From: Agelaius tricolor
Lineage: Eukaryota > Chordata > Aves > Passeriformes > Icteridae
Direction of reading: 5' to 3'
Length of the DNA: 64,000 nt
NCBI GenBank assembly: GCA_023055355.1
Contig: JALJCS010000020.1
Span: forward strand, 8,229,001-8,293,000
Position numbers and translations under genes: made by a program. Under the pieces are notes generated by a model. The model did not search any database. It was not told where the DNA came from and worked only from the letters and a program-made list of their open reading frames with translations. This document shows positions 48,870 to 62,489 of this stretch, piece by piece (positions within the stretch are counted from its first letter, which is position 1; every line of letters begins with the position of its first letter).

Positions 48870-51800
48870 CCTCAAGATGTGAAATGACTCATTAACCAAG
48901 AGCAGCAGGAGCAAAACTCAGCACCAATGGGATTTGTTACTCCAACCACTCATCATCAGTGAACACTTTGTGTATCAGCTGCTAACAATGCCCAAGGATC
49001 TTCCAAAAGAATGGTATACAGGGTGGCTCACAGCTACATTTTATGTGGAGTATTTTAAAATAAGTGAACATTCAAATATTTAAATTGAAATAACATTATT
49101 TAACATGCTTATTTGTTTAAAACAGTGGAAGATTTACTAGTTGTAGAAGCATTGTTGGGTTTTGTATTTATCTCAATATTTGGTTTGAGATACAAATGTG
49201 TTCTGTGTTTGGTTTTTGCAAACATGAATGTTGGAGATGGCTTTCTTGTGACACAGGCTTACTACAAGCAATATATTTCTTGTAGTTTTTCAGCATTTAC
49301 TTTTAAACCCACTATTTAGGGAAGGATAAACTTGCAAAACCTTATGAGAGTTATCTTGCCCTTGCACTGTGTTTAGTTTCACAGTTAACTCACAAATGAA
49401 TCTCTTTGATGGGAATTTTGGGATATTGCAGATGAAAAGTGACAAGGTCTAGTGCGGGTTCTACTGATTTGTGTGAAGTCACTCTGTCCCTCCCAGAGGT
49501 GGGGACACTCGAGTGCCATCCTGCACATTCACACTGCCCAGGAGCTGGTCTGCCTTCTGGCCTGCCTAAAGTACCTAAAGCTCTATCAGTAATTTAGAAG
49601 GTGCTTTTAGAATCTTTTCAATTTGTGAACCTTAGGTGGTTTTACAGCGAGGTACAGAATGCAGGAAACTTCACCTTACCGCTGGCATAAAGCTGCCCTT
49701 TGTTCCTTACTGCCGGCTGTCTCAGACAGCCCGTGAGCCCCTGTTTATCAAACAAGAAGGGGAAAAGGGAACAGAGCCGGAGCCCGGGCAGGGAGCGATT
49801 TCCGAGGCTGGCTCGGGCTGTGGGGACACCGTTAGGTGGCAGCAGAGCCCGGGGAACGAGACCCCCCCCAATGTCCCTTCTCTCCTCCATGGCACCAGGG
49901 TCTCCTTCAGGATATTTTAAAAAGGAACTTTTAAAGCAAAACACTTGCTCTTCATCAATGTGATACACTGCAGCTCTTCTTAAAGCATATTAACTCTAGA
50001 GAGTTTCCAGTCCTTAAAATACTTTAATACTTTCCCCTGTGTCCAGCCCATTGGGAACACAGGTCTGCACAATGCCCAGGGCTCAGTGGCTCTGCCACAC
50101 ACACGAGACAAGCCACAGGGTGGTCCCGAGGTAATCCCAGGACTGGAGCCCCCACACTCGTGTTTGCCCCACTGCAAGAAATGCTTTTGTACAGCAAATC
50201 TGACACAGGCTGGATGAACTGATGGGTGCCCTTCTCTCCTCTACTCTTAGCTCAGTTTGATGGAGCAGACCCTGTGGAAAACCATAACATTAACCCAAGT
50301 TTTATTGTTCCAGTATTTCAAACCCCCTAGTGTTGTTCTAACCAAGAGGCAGGAGTATCATCCACTGAAGGGAACACACTTTGCTATGGCTTTTACCCCG
50401 ACCTTTCCTGCACAGCACATTTTGTTCCTGTGACCCAAGCACAACTGTTAAGCTGTCACATCCATGCAGAATGAGGACTTAGAGCTGGCATTAGCAACTC
50501 ACTGCTTATTCACAGACTGTGACAAGAAGACAGATCCACAAAGTAGGATCCAGCCCTTCAAGATGGCAAATTTGGAGCATGCTGGTTGGCAAAAGAATGA
50601 ATTTGTGTTAGTTATGTCTTGTGTTACTTGTCTTCCTCATGGTGCTCACTGAATATGCCTTTACTCCTTATTGCCTGTAGGTAGAGATGTGATGAACATG
50701 GTTTGGCCGGGAAAGTTTAGATTGGATCTTCTTACAATAAATCACTAAAGAAAAGAAAACCTTATGTGACTTATTTCCCCCCACAAAAGCATGTCCCCAG
50801 TCAAAATGGCATCCTCCATTCTGTAATGGCTTCAATTCTGGCTACATGCAAGGGGACAGATGCCTCCAGCCCCTATCTCTGGGTGCCTGTCCAGTCCCAG
50901 GGAGCTCATCCTTTCATGGGTTAAAATAAGAGAGTAACACATATGACAGACAAACCACAAGTGGACTTTTGTCCAGCTGATTGAGAAAGCAGGGAATGAG
51001 TCAGAGGAATTGTTCTGCTACCTTGCATCTGGCTCCCAGTCCATGATTTTCACACTTGCTTTACCTAAAGGACCTTTTCCATAGCAGGTTGAATAGCAGC
51101 GCCTCTCAGGGCTTGACAGTTCCTTCTGCATTCCCCAATTCCCCTTCAGAAAAACAGGACTGGCAGGAGTATTGCCACAGCAAGTGATGACTGTCAACTT
51201 CTGCTGTTTCTTCTCATAGTTCTCAGAGATTTAATTATTAAAAACTTAAGAATACTTTACATTTTAAGTCACTGTAATTTCTAGTTCTTCATCACCAAAT
51301 ATTGTCATCATTTTCCTTCAGATCATACCAGTGACTTCAGAAAGCTCCAGCACAACAGTGTCTATAACTGATCTGTGAAACCCCAAGATCAAGAAGTTGT
51401 TGGTTTTTTTTTAATGCTATTCATTCTCAAAATAAGAGGACATGTAGAAAGTTCTTAATGCTTCAAATAATCAAATCACAAAGTAGGAAACCATCTAAGT
51501 TTTAAATCAAACTCATCAGTCATGATCTCTGAAAGGGCTCCCCAGTGACAAGAGACATGGTAAAGACAAAAATAATTTTTCAGCAGCATTTACATTGTAT
51601 TCTATATTGCAAAATATGTCTCCAAATTCTAACAATTCTCCATTGCTTACCTTACCCTATTAAAGAAAGACAAAGAGCCTAGGGAGAACAGAGCTTCCAT
51701 GGCTTATGGCTTTTAGAAATTACCTGCTAAGTGTGTAATTTTAAAGTGATTGTCTTCCATTAGGACTACAATAAACAGCATGGTGGAAAATTCTATCTGA

Positions 51801-54150
51801 TTACCTTTTCTAATGAGCTGCAGGAGGTTGTGGAGGCCAGAGCTGTAGAATCTTAAACATTTCACCACTGATTACAAACCTGCCTCGGAATTAATCAGAT
51901 AATGAAGTGCATAGACGTAATGAACCTTATGCTGATCAACAAATTATTAGTGATCCTTGCAGATTTTTGGGAGGCTAAAAACCTTTTTTATAAGATTTCC
52001 TAAAGTAGAAAGTCTATAAAAAGTATGTGCTCTATATATAATTTTTAATGCAATAATCAGTAGATATAAACTTTATAATTTACACAATTATTTAATTTAC
52101 TCACAGTGTGTTTAAGTTCCTGTTGGGGCTCCAGGGGGCTGTTATTATCACAGATGCAGTTTAATTGAGACAGCAGCAATTAAAGATGAGCTCAATCTTG
52201 AGAACTTTTAACTACAATCTCACTGGAACAGGTGGAGCTCTGACTCTGGAAATGAGAGAACAGGTTTAGGCATTGCCAATATTGGTACTGTGTACAAGTC
52301 CAAGTTCCTAAACCCAAACCATCCCTTTTGGTAGAACTACTCCCCATGCCAGCATCAAACTGCCCCTGCCCTGGTCTCCTGGTGTCCACCCTGCATTGTT
52401 CCCCCTCCAGCCATTTCTTTTCCCTCCATGTTTCATTCCTGTTGCTGGAGTTTAATTATACACTTGCATTTTGCAGAGCAACTGCCCAGTTCCCCAGGCC
52501 ATTGTACCTGGCTGGGCAGGAGAACAAATCAAGTGGGTGCCATTGGGGTACCACACACGTTTGCCCTGTGCTGTGCCCTGTGCTGGACCTGCTCCCTGGG
52601 AGACACAGCCAGAAATGGCCTCACCTGCTCTTTCTCCTGAGTTTGGGAGTGGTGTGCTCTTGGGATCCCTTTTGATTTTCTGCTTAGTCACCAGCTTAAT
52701 ACTCACTGAAAGATCAAAGTTATTACTGTTAAAATCTAATATACTGCTCTTGGCTACTGATGGATCTGGGGTATGGACAAGATAGACCTTTGCTCTGATC
52801 CAGGATGGCATGTCTTATGTTCCTATTATCACTTAAAATTTACTTTCCCCAAGGGGATGTGCTTGTAGAAGTCCATCTGTCAAGTGATTCATGAGAAGTG
52901 GACATAAAAGAGAACTGAATATGACTAACAGAATACATTAAAAAAATTAAACAAGTATCCCTGGCAAATGAATACTTGAAAGATCTTAAATAAAAACACT
53001 AAGAACTTGAATTTGTCACCTCTCTAGTCTCTGTTTTGCATTTTAAATGGTTGCACCTTTGATGAAACATTTTTTTAATGTTAAGTATTGCCCTTTTCTT
53101 ATAAAAACATATGTGGCTTTTCCTTTCTATCTCAGTTGTTTTGGATTAAAAGAAGAAGAGGCAATTATGGAAATATCAAAGAAAGAGACAGAAGCAATGG
53201 CATGGATCAAATTATTATCTCATTGAAATCCAGGGCCTGCTATTTGCAACTTCAGTCAGACCAGGATTCATCCTCAGTGCCTGGAACAGTGGCAAATTGG
53301 TTTTAATCTCTGCACATTTCTCATCTGTGCCCAATATGATTTATCCTGCAATGCTGGGTTCTTAGTATTTATCTGGATGGCTTTTAATAAAGATTGAATA
53401 AAAATGCCAAACTTCTTTTGTAAAGTAAATTTTGTAAGAAATTTAATTTTTATTTGAATTCCCAGCTTCAAATGTTCAGAGTCACTGTGAAAGTAGAGCT
53501 GTTTGATAGAGTTTTTGAAAGTACTTTTTACAATGTTTGCTGTTGAGGAGTGAGAATAAGCTCAATTTTATGACAATAACCGTTTTACACATTATTCCCA
53601 ATATCAGTGTGTATCTTTCAAGTGGTGCCATGTGTGTTATAAACAAGGTATCATTGTGATTCTGATAGGGCATAATCAGAATAGATCAGCCAACAGATAT
53701 GTCAGAGGTGGAATGGCACAACTCTGACACTTTCATAAAATAATTGGATAATCTGATTTTTCTCCCAAATGCAGATAAAGAATTGCTTGCTGTGGGTTTG
53801 AGGGTGATATGCCTCTAAAATGTCTTTTTCTAAGTATGATTTTGAACACAAATTGTTTCATTGCTTTGGAGTTTTCATGAAAGGCTTAATTCATAATGTT
53901 AGAAACCAAGACCTTACCAATTTCAGAAGATAAAGATATATGTATGGAAACAGGAGATTGTGTTTATCCTCAGCAAATATCCACACACTCAGAAATGAAG
54001 CCTCACTATTTAACATAGTACCCTTTGCTATAAATTAGCCCACTATCTCTTATCCTGTGTTTGTGTACCCAAGGAGTGATGATTTTAAAATGCAAATATA
54101 AAATAGAAACACCATTTACATGTTTGGAGTCTTGCAGCTTCCCTCATTAC
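48870..54150. other. Intergenic desert downstream of the RIM-BP relic
   Basis: No exon with a recognisable product is found. A modestly GC-rich patch lies at about 49,690-49,870 and an AT-rich, low-repeat segment at 51,840-52,190. No RNA genes are seen. Confidence 0.5.
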
Positions 54151-54159
54151 TTTTCTAAA

Positions 54160-54365
54160 TTTAATGAAGACAGTTCTCTCAGCCTTTCCTCACAGGTCAT
54201 GTTTTCTAAATCTCTTAGTGCTTTAGCTTTGCCTGTCTTTCTCTGCCTCCCCACTTTTGCTCTTTTCAGACTGCAGAGTCCAGACGAGATCCAGCAATCT
54301 GGCTCGAGTCTCACAAGTGCTAAATTGAGCAGAGCAGCCACCCCCTATTTCCATATGTGCCTTTT
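54160..54365 (-). mobile_element. Old CR1/L3-type LINE fragment, reverse orientation
   Basis: On the minus strand this segment encodes DLENMTCEERLRELSSLNLEK, a degraded form of the CR1 ORF2 block usually written as LSYEERLRELGLFSLEKRR. Further sequence toward 54,365 resembles the reverse complement of the preceding CR1 region (TCTCACAAGTGCTAAATTGA). Stops and gaps show that it is inactive. Confidence 0.65.
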
Positions 54366-54369
54366 GCAG

Positions 54370-57300
54370 ACACATTCAGCCTGGGATGGATGACAACTCT
54401 TCATGCCACGCAGCTACTAACCAAGAGCAAAAATCATTCTTGATTTTCAGCTAATTAAATGGCTGAGAGTTACCAAATTTCCAGGTGTGCCAGTGCTGAG
54501 CAGGCTCTGTGCCATCCCAGCTGTGGACTAAGGTAAGAAGGCAGTGCAGAGAGGGCTCAGTCCAGAGAGGGCTGTTTGCTAGAGCATCATGATGGGTCAA
54601 AGAAAGTTCTTGGCAGGCAACACAAGCTCTTGGTCAGATGTTATGCAGTCCTGGTTTATATCTTGTTTTTTATGTATGAAATTCTTGTGAAGTTCTTCAA
54701 TAACAAAACTCTTGTTGCTCTTCTGCTTGTTGTTCCAATGCCAGAAAATCTAGGTGCTTTTGTTTACAGAGGCTTGAATTCACATATTTGCTACTGAAAG
54801 TTATTGCCCATCCATTTAACAAATCTAACCTTTCCACATGGCTCCCAAATTCCTACACCTCAAGGTCCTTCAGGACACACAGATAAAATTAGATGGGAAG
54901 TCTGTAAATGGTGTAGACAGATACTCCATTTATCTGTAAATCTTTAAACAATGGAAGATATGAAGAACACTAATGGGTCAATGTATATTCATTATATGAA
55001 GTTGAGAATTCAGGCAAGTCTATAAAGTGGTTTCCCTTTGTAATTTTGTATAATTTTCCTATGTCTTCTTAGAAAGAGTTTTGGGGCATTCAGTGGACAT
55101 TCATAAGCAAAAACTACAGCTATGCAAGTGGATTAGAATGTGGGTGGGGCTTTAAAGAGAATGGAATAGATGATTGAATAAACAGGAATAGAATAGAAAA
55201 GAAGAAAAATAGATCATTTTATAATTATAATACATGCAGGGAGAGGGCTAAATTCACTGCTGCCATCAGTTGCTCTAACTCTCCTTGATTTAAACGAATT
55301 TCTGTCCATTTACTCCAATCTGACCAGATATGCTGGCCAAGTACATTTGAAAGCTTCCAGAGTATCTGGTCACAGAACTGAGGACTCTCTGGATTAACTG
55401 CCTGTACAGATTTGAGTGACCCAACTACCACACATTCACCAATCACTCAGGCCTGCTGGCACCCTGCACCTGTGGCTGCTTTCTGAGTTGTGCAGAGCTG
55501 TGAAGGCTGCAAGTCAAATCCACTTTAGCTGAGCAAAGTGCCTTGGATGCCAGTTTCTGAATGTATAGCTCTATAAATCTCAGCGTGGCCTTTTGAACTG
55601 TATATTACTATAGAACTGTGGGAAATCCCTTTTGGGAGAGAAGTGGCACAGTTGATATTTATCACTACAAAGTCTATTGCAACACACTGTCTCTTTCCTT
55701 TGAAATAAAAGCTTTTGAATTACAGATGATCAACTATATTCACACCCCAAGCGAAACCCAAATATTTCTGGCATTTTGCCAGTATCGGCTTGGGTGTGAA
55801 ATATTTGACATTTTGCATTAATTTTTTACAATAATAAAAGCACTTTCTCAGCTAAAATCTCCTTTGCCATCCAGGAAGTGCCACTGGGCTTGCAGCTGCT
55901 CCAGACTCCTGCTCAGTAAATCCAGGTCCCATGAGTGAAGGGAGCTGCAGTCCTGGGCACTGAGCTCCCTGAGCACATACAGAGACCACCATGGTACAAA
56001 CATTGACCCCATCTACAGTGTGAGCAAGAGGCATTACTTTGGGATATATTTTGATAAAGGTAATTGCATCAATCTATGCTCATGGCCAGTGAAACAAGGC
56101 TGCTGTGCAGTCTGTGTGCAATGTGGCTGAGTTAGCACCAACACAGGCATCTTACCTCAGCAGTTCCAAAATCTCTAGCTCTGCAACCTGAATGTAGCAT
56201 TAACTTATCTTCCTCTCTCATGTATTGACATTTCTTTCCTTTGGGGAAGGAGGTATAAGATTTTAATGAACTCAGAAAGAAGATGTTAACCTTGTAGGAG
56301 GGATCAGTCACAGAGTTCTGAGTTAATTTCTATCATTTGGTCATTTGAGTATTGCTGCTAACAGGGTCAGTGTTCCTCTCTCCAGGAGATGAGCAGTCAC
56401 CCCACTGAACTCCACTTGTGGACAGTTTTGGGAACAGAGGCTGGTCAGTCTATGAGGAGCCATGGAGTGAAGGCTGACAGATTTCAGACCATTGAGCTGC
56501 CCAGCTCCTGCTGATGTGCACTGAGGGAACAGACCACAGCATCTCTGCAGGACCTTCCTGAGAAAGCAGAGCTGTCAGTCCTACTTCCAATGTCTCAACC
56601 AAACTGTCTAAGCTGTAATTAAATAGAAATAGAGAGGAGGAATAAATATTTCTCTCCCTACTACAACAGTCACTTCTAGCATTCAATTCATCTCCAAGCA
56701 GAGATCTGACACAGGGAATTTCACAGGACAGAAAGAATGCTGCCATTGTGGATATGAATTTTTACAAGGGAACACTTGTAGGTATGAGGTTTAGGCTCTC
56801 ACTTGTGGCTCATTTAAAGACAGCTACCCTGGGCTTGATTTAAAGGCATGAAAGCTCCTCATGATGCAGACAGAAAGCCAAGACCCTTGACCCTCTAAAG
56901 CCATGATTTGAACAAAAGTTTTTTGCTTAAATTGCTCAGGAGAATTTGTAATAACTTCAGGACTTCCATAATCTTCCTAGAGGTGAATCAGGAATGGTTT
57001 CATACTTTAAATGCTCTCTTCCTTGAAAGGTGTAAATAACTGGGTTTTGCCTCTTTAAACAGGAAAAGTTGCATCATGAGACACAGTCCCATGAGATCTC
57101 CAAGTTATGTGAGCTTCCCTTCTGGTCAGTGGACACTGTCAACAGCAGAACTGCAGTCTGCAAAAGTCTTGCATTTGGATGCTCCCTAATTTCCACCTAA
57201 TCCTATTCCACAATTATATTTCTACCAAAAAGAATTTAAAAAAAAGTGTAAAAAACAAGAAGTCCCTATACCTTAAAGGTATTTGGTTCTACAACAGTGG

Positions 57301-59330
57301 ATCTACACAGGCATCTGCTGGCCAGAAGACTTCCCTCATTTATGATGTTAAGGGTTGGTATACATGACCTAGTGGGCAGGAAATTAGGCACACACACAAC
57401 TTACCCTCTTTCTGACTCACACAGAAACAGGATAAAGAAAAGCTGGTGGGGGGGAAGAGGATGGAGCAAGAGGGAATGAGAGACAGAACAAGCACAGTCG
57501 TTCCAGCTCCTCATCACATCATTTTTATCTGTGACCACCTCCAGCTTTTCATGGGATGCTTTGGGACAGCCCTGGCTGTATGAACAACCATGGGCATGTG
57601 ATGCTCAAATGAGAAAAAAAGCCACTGTGAAACCCATGTACACTCCATGCTGCCTGAAGTATTGAAAGCCACTTTTAGGAGACAATTTACAGAAAAATAA
57701 AAAAGTTTACAAACTGGTTTATGAGACAGTTAAATGGTTCTTGAGGGGGGGTCTTTATAATTGAATTATAAGAACAAAAGAAATCTGAGGAGCAGGCAGA
57801 GGCCTTAAGGCCCAACATGCTTGACCTCATTTGGTTTAATTGCACTGCTGGCTCCCTCACTATAACCTTCACTTGGACAACAGTCTCTGGAAATCATTTA
57901 AACTCCTTGCTTCAGTTGCTTTTGCTGGAGATTTAGTCAATAATTTTATTGCCTCCTTGGTAAGTTAGCTCTGAGTGCCTCAGTCTTTAATTAAAAACCT
58001 CTTAGGTTTGAATCTTTTAGCAATATGAACATATTTATCAAAGATCGTTATCAGAACCTTCTGTAAATTTTATAACTTCCTCCTAATCATCTTGGGGATG
58101 CTGTTTTCCACTGTGGATGAACCCAGGCCCCCTGGAGCAGGGCACAGAGCTGAGGGCAGACTGAGCTCTGCATAGCTCCTGGAGTGGGAGGGTGGCCAGG
58201 GCAGCAAGAACAGCAAGGACAGCAGGGATAGCAGGGACAGCAGGGAAGTGTCTGCAACTGAGGCTGAATGGGGCCAGGGGAGGTAGCACAGCACTGGGAA
58301 TCCCTGAGCCACCCCTACCACCTTTGTTACTACAGCCAGGGACTAACAGGGTGCAGATTTTGTCTTCCTGTGTGCTGCTAGTGGCTATAGCAACATTGAT
58401 GCCACAGTCCCCAAGACTTTTCCCTTCCTTTGTACATAGCAAGTGCTACATTTGAAGCAAGCCCTTCTTGAGAGTCTTTGCTTCAGACTGACTTTTTCAT
58501 ATCTGCCCTTCATTAACTTCTTTATTTTTAATATTTAGGTTATTTATTTTAAAATCAGGTCCTGTTCTTCAGGAGGGTTTCTGTTCAACCTTTCTGAATC
58601 ACAAATTCAGTGCCACATGATTTCAGCTCTAAGTGATCAGAAGTGAATGCCTGCAAAGCTGGAAATAATCATTCCTCTTCTGAAGTCAGTTGTGATGTTC
58701 TGTTTTCTGGCAGTAGAGCAGGGGCAAACAATGCAATGGGCACCATTAAAACACTAAAACTCCTGGTAAGGTGATTCTATCAGGGCTCAGTATTGCTGTG
58801 AGAGGGCTGGGGAGGATGCTTTTCTTGGGAGCATGTTTTGGAAACACTTGGGTCTGATCCTGGCCTGTCTCATGCTCTGAGTCCTTACACAAAGTGTGCC
58901 CAGTGTGGTCCCTGGGCAGGGGGGATGGCCTGTGGGGATGGGGCTGGGACAGACACCAGCACTGTCCCCATGGTCCCCAGTGAGGCAGCTCAAGCTTCCT
59001 TGCCACAATATACTCAGAGATGGCACCTTTTTCACCTGTCCATAGTCTTCCAGCCTCCTCCCAGGGCAGGATCCACCCAGGCAGATCTGAGGAGGATTTC
59101 TTGAAGGATACAGCACCCAGCAGGAGGCTATTCTGATTCCTCACTGCCTGCAGGCAATGGGAATGCTCAGCAGTTCCCTGTGGAGGTTCTCCAGGGCTGA
59201 GAAACCCTCCTTGCACCTCTGTTCCCACATCAAATTTGGGAACAACCTGTTTCCTACCATCAGAAGTTTGGACAGATCTCTCATCAGGAGGACCCTGATC
59301 ACCAGGGCTGGCTGTCACATTGTCCTCCAG
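54370..59330. other. Intergenic region without recognisable genes
   Basis: About 5 kb of ordinary intergenic sequence. The only visible local structure is a short run of imperfect 9-base AGCAGGGAC-like units at about 58,200-58,248. Confidence 0.5.
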
Positions 59331-59337
59331 CCCCAGG

Positions 59338-59490
59338 ATAAGGCACAACCTTTCTGCCTCAGTTTCCCTTTCTGCAAAATTAGGGTAATTGTAGTGAAGA
59401 CCTCAAGAGGGAGGGGGTTCAGAGAGATTAATGAGCTCTTTGTAAAGTGCTTAGAATATGAATATTGCTATGGATAGTAAGTACTAACTA
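59338..59490 (-). mobile_element. MIR-type SINE remnant, reverse orientation
   Basis: The plus strand follows the reverse complement of the MIR consensus: a pyrimidine-rich CCTTTCTGCCTCAGTTTCCC, then TGCAAAATTAGGGTAATTGTAG, then GATTAATGAG, then TTTGTAAAGTGCTTAGAAT and TAGTAAGTACT. The ordered match over about 150 bases makes chance unlikely. MIRs were active before the amniote radiation, so this is a very old insertion. Confidence 0.8.
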
Positions 59491-59499
59491 TCAATTATT

Positions 59500-62200
59500 A
59501 AGTGGGAGTCAGGTTTCAGGAGCTTTATATCAGGGAAAGGTTAAGGAAGTGTAATAGCACAAAACATGTAATGAAGCTCAGTAGTGCCCCACAGCACTGG
59601 CTATGAGAAGCTAATATCCACAGTAAAATTCCAGCTCTGTAGCCTATGCAGAGTATTTTGCTCTGCTGCTATAATGATGACACTTAGAATTAGACCGACA
59701 TAACCTAGAGAGCTCTGGGGACTCATCATCTCTGAGATTTCACTTAATTATTGGCAAACTCTGTCATTTAGTATCCCAAGCAGGCTGCACTATGTATAAC
59801 CAACACATCTAATTTGATTTCATCTTGAATTGCTCCTATGAGTGGTCTTGAATGGGACCGCATCTGGTATCTTGGCAACGTCCCTTCTTCTCGTGGAGAG
59901 AGCTGTCCTTGAATCCATAAAATGGATCTCTTGCAGCAGGGGGGTGAGTGTGCATGGGGGGGAACCCTCTGGGAGCACACAAAGGGAGGCTTGGCTTACA
60001 TGCACATTTGACATGTTTAGGTTTTTAATACTTTGTTTTTTGAGATAAATTATATCCATGAATCTTGGTGTAAATATTTTTTTTTTTGAGCTAGGGCAGT
60101 GGATTTAAGAAGCACTTAGGATACTTGATCCTTAATTTAAGCTTTCAAGAAGGAATTGGATGCTGGTTTGTGTGGACAAAACATTATTGCTTTCTCCTCT
60201 GTGATATACAATTAGAAGGTGGTGTGGGAGATTAAGTGTACATTTCAAGGAGAAAAGCAAACTAACCATAAAAGAATAGTCAGAAGATGATTTTTCTGTG
60301 TAACTGAATGAGGTTCAGAATTCTGGCATGTAGGACATAAGGATCACTCAGCTTCCCACTAAGTCAAGATTTCTCTATCCAGCCAGCTCTCCCTCCTGGC
60401 AGCTGGCTTGTGAAGAGGAAAAATCACCCCCAATTTTCATGTACACCATAGAAATGAGAGACAATTCACAACTCATTTCCTTCTTCAGGGTCTTGGATCT
60501 TACAGTTTACATAGGGATAAGCCCAGGTGAAGGAATGAGTGGTTTCTATAGAGGATGTGCATTCTGCTGTGCTTATGGGGGAAATGTTCAGATAGAGAAT
60601 ATACATATATATGTGTGCCACAGTTTTCAGTAACTTCTCTCAATTTCTATTACTCTGTGATAAGATGACATTTTCTGAATTACAGGAATTTTCTGTCACT
60701 TAAGACTTGCTGTTCCCTTTTGCTACAGCAAACTTAAATCACTGCATTATCCTACTGGTCAGTAAGACCTAATCCTGTAAAGCTGAAAGTACAAGGACTC
60801 TTGTCCTGTTTCCAGAGGAGTAGTATCTTACAATATTTGTGATCTAAATTGCAATATTCTCCCTTTGTGTCACAAACTGAACATCCTTGGGAGTCATGTT
60901 TCAAAAGAAGTATGGTCCTTCCAGCTGTGAAAGACAGAGGCACATCAGGAAGAAGCTCAGGACTAAATTGAACTAACAGTTCAGGTTTTGTTTTATGCTC
61001 TGTAACTCAGAAAGTGACACTTTTTTCAGTCTTCTCTTGGCCATTCCCAGACTACCAAGTTAAAGTTTCAGTAGGATTAAAATACAGATTAGAACCTTGA
61101 ACATTACCAACTACTTAGTAACTTGGTGAACTACTTGCTTACTTGACAAGCTCACAGAACTTTTTATTTTCCCAAAGGAAGATCCAGTCTTATCCTATTC
61201 AAAAAAAAAAAAAAAAAGCTCTTGGTCGTTTCTTGCTTTAAAGACAGACTTTTACCAGCATCTAGGATTGCAGAAACTGCTTATTTACAGTGATAGTGTC
61301 TGTTTACTCCTTTACCTTGCTCTGTTCTCTCCAGCAGAGTGAAACCACAGTACCACGTGCACTTGTGAATATACTGGTTTTGAGTGGTTAAAGTACATTC
61401 ATCAGCTCTAATAAAGTGCTCAGTGCTTCCTGGATGTACAGGATATGAATCACATAATGTGAAGAAGATGACCACATAGCATCCTCATTACTGAGCTGGG
61501 GCAGTGCTCTGCTGCCTGCAGAGCAGCTGTGCTGGTGTGTGACTCTGCACATGTCAACAGACTGAGCAAAGGGAGGGAGATGGATGCAATTCTCTCCTCA
61601 GGCACACAGGAGTTAATTATGAAAAGGTGTGATTTTTGATTGGTATTTTCTTGTGTAATTACATCCCTGACTTAACATGGCTTCATTCTGACTATTCCTC
61701 CCAGTAACAGCATTAAGATTTCAAGTACAGAGTGATAATTGCTATTAATATTTGCACTTCAGGTTTGGTCAGATGGAGGAACTTCTATGACCTTCCAAAT
61801 AAATGGATTAAAAAAATGATGCTAACATCAGGATATTTTGGGTGATTAATAAGGGGGGCAATGTTTGGAATCAGGATGGAGTTGGCAGTGTTGCTGGGAG
61901 ATCTCTAAGTAACCCCACTGCAGCAGAGTTCCTGCAGCCTGAGACCCACACTGAGTGGGACACTTCCAGTTTGTGCACTGGTTCCACTACACTTCAACAA
62001 AGCTGGACTAACTGGCAAAGAAAACATTTATAAGCATCTACGAAAATAAGTGATGTCAGGATAAAACTAATCAGAACAAAGGGACTTGTGCCTATTTTAA
62101 AGTATAAGCAGATCTGGCTTTAATTGCTTTTTTGAAAACTTTTGCTCAATGTGGGCCTTTCTTCAATTTAGAGAATAAAATACAATTTTTGGTTACTTTT
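59500..62200. other. Intergenic region
   Basis: No gene is recognised. A 17-base A-run at 61,201-61,217 and a T-run near 60,080 are the only simple repeats; neither is followed by a recognisable retrocopy. Confidence 0.5.
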
Positions 62201-62249
62201 AGATTCAAACCATTGCTGGCACTGTGCAATGGAACAGTTTTTTAAAAAT

Positions 62250-62342
62250 ATTCCAGGGCAGTCCTTTGATTAAAAAACTTGATGACTGCCAGACTAGACA
62301 ATCTCTCGGGGTGTCTGCCAGCCTTATGGTTCCATGATTTGT
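62250..62342 (+). mobile_element. CR1 LINE 3' terminus fragment
   Basis: The sequence GACTAGACAATCTCTCGGGG, then TGTCTGCCAGCCTTATGGTT and CCATGATT, follows the CR1 3' tail pattern (GACTAGATGACCTCT...CCAACCCTATGATTCTATGATT). Only the last 80-90 bases are convincing. It directly precedes a MIR remnant. Confidence 0.6.
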
Positions 62343-62389
62343 CATCACTCTGGAAAAGACTCTGCTCTCATTCCTATCTGTGTAGCTGC

Positions 62390-62485
62390 ACTGTCTTCAT
62401 TTTACACAATGAAGAGATGTGGAGAGGCTGAAGTAGCTTGCCAAGAACCAAAAGAGGATCAGTGATCAAATCTGGGCAGAACTCA
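62390..62485 (+). mobile_element. MIR-type SINE remnant
   Basis: TTCATTTTACACAATGAAGA, then GAGAGGCTGAAGTAGCTTGC, then CAAGAACC and a GGATCAGTGATCAAATCTGG segment follow the plus-strand MIR consensus (CATTTTACAGATGAGGAAACTGAGGCACAGAGAGGTTAAGTAACTTGCCCAAGG) in order. It is the second MIR copy within about 3 kb. Confidence 0.7.
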
Positions 62486-62489
62486 GCCT

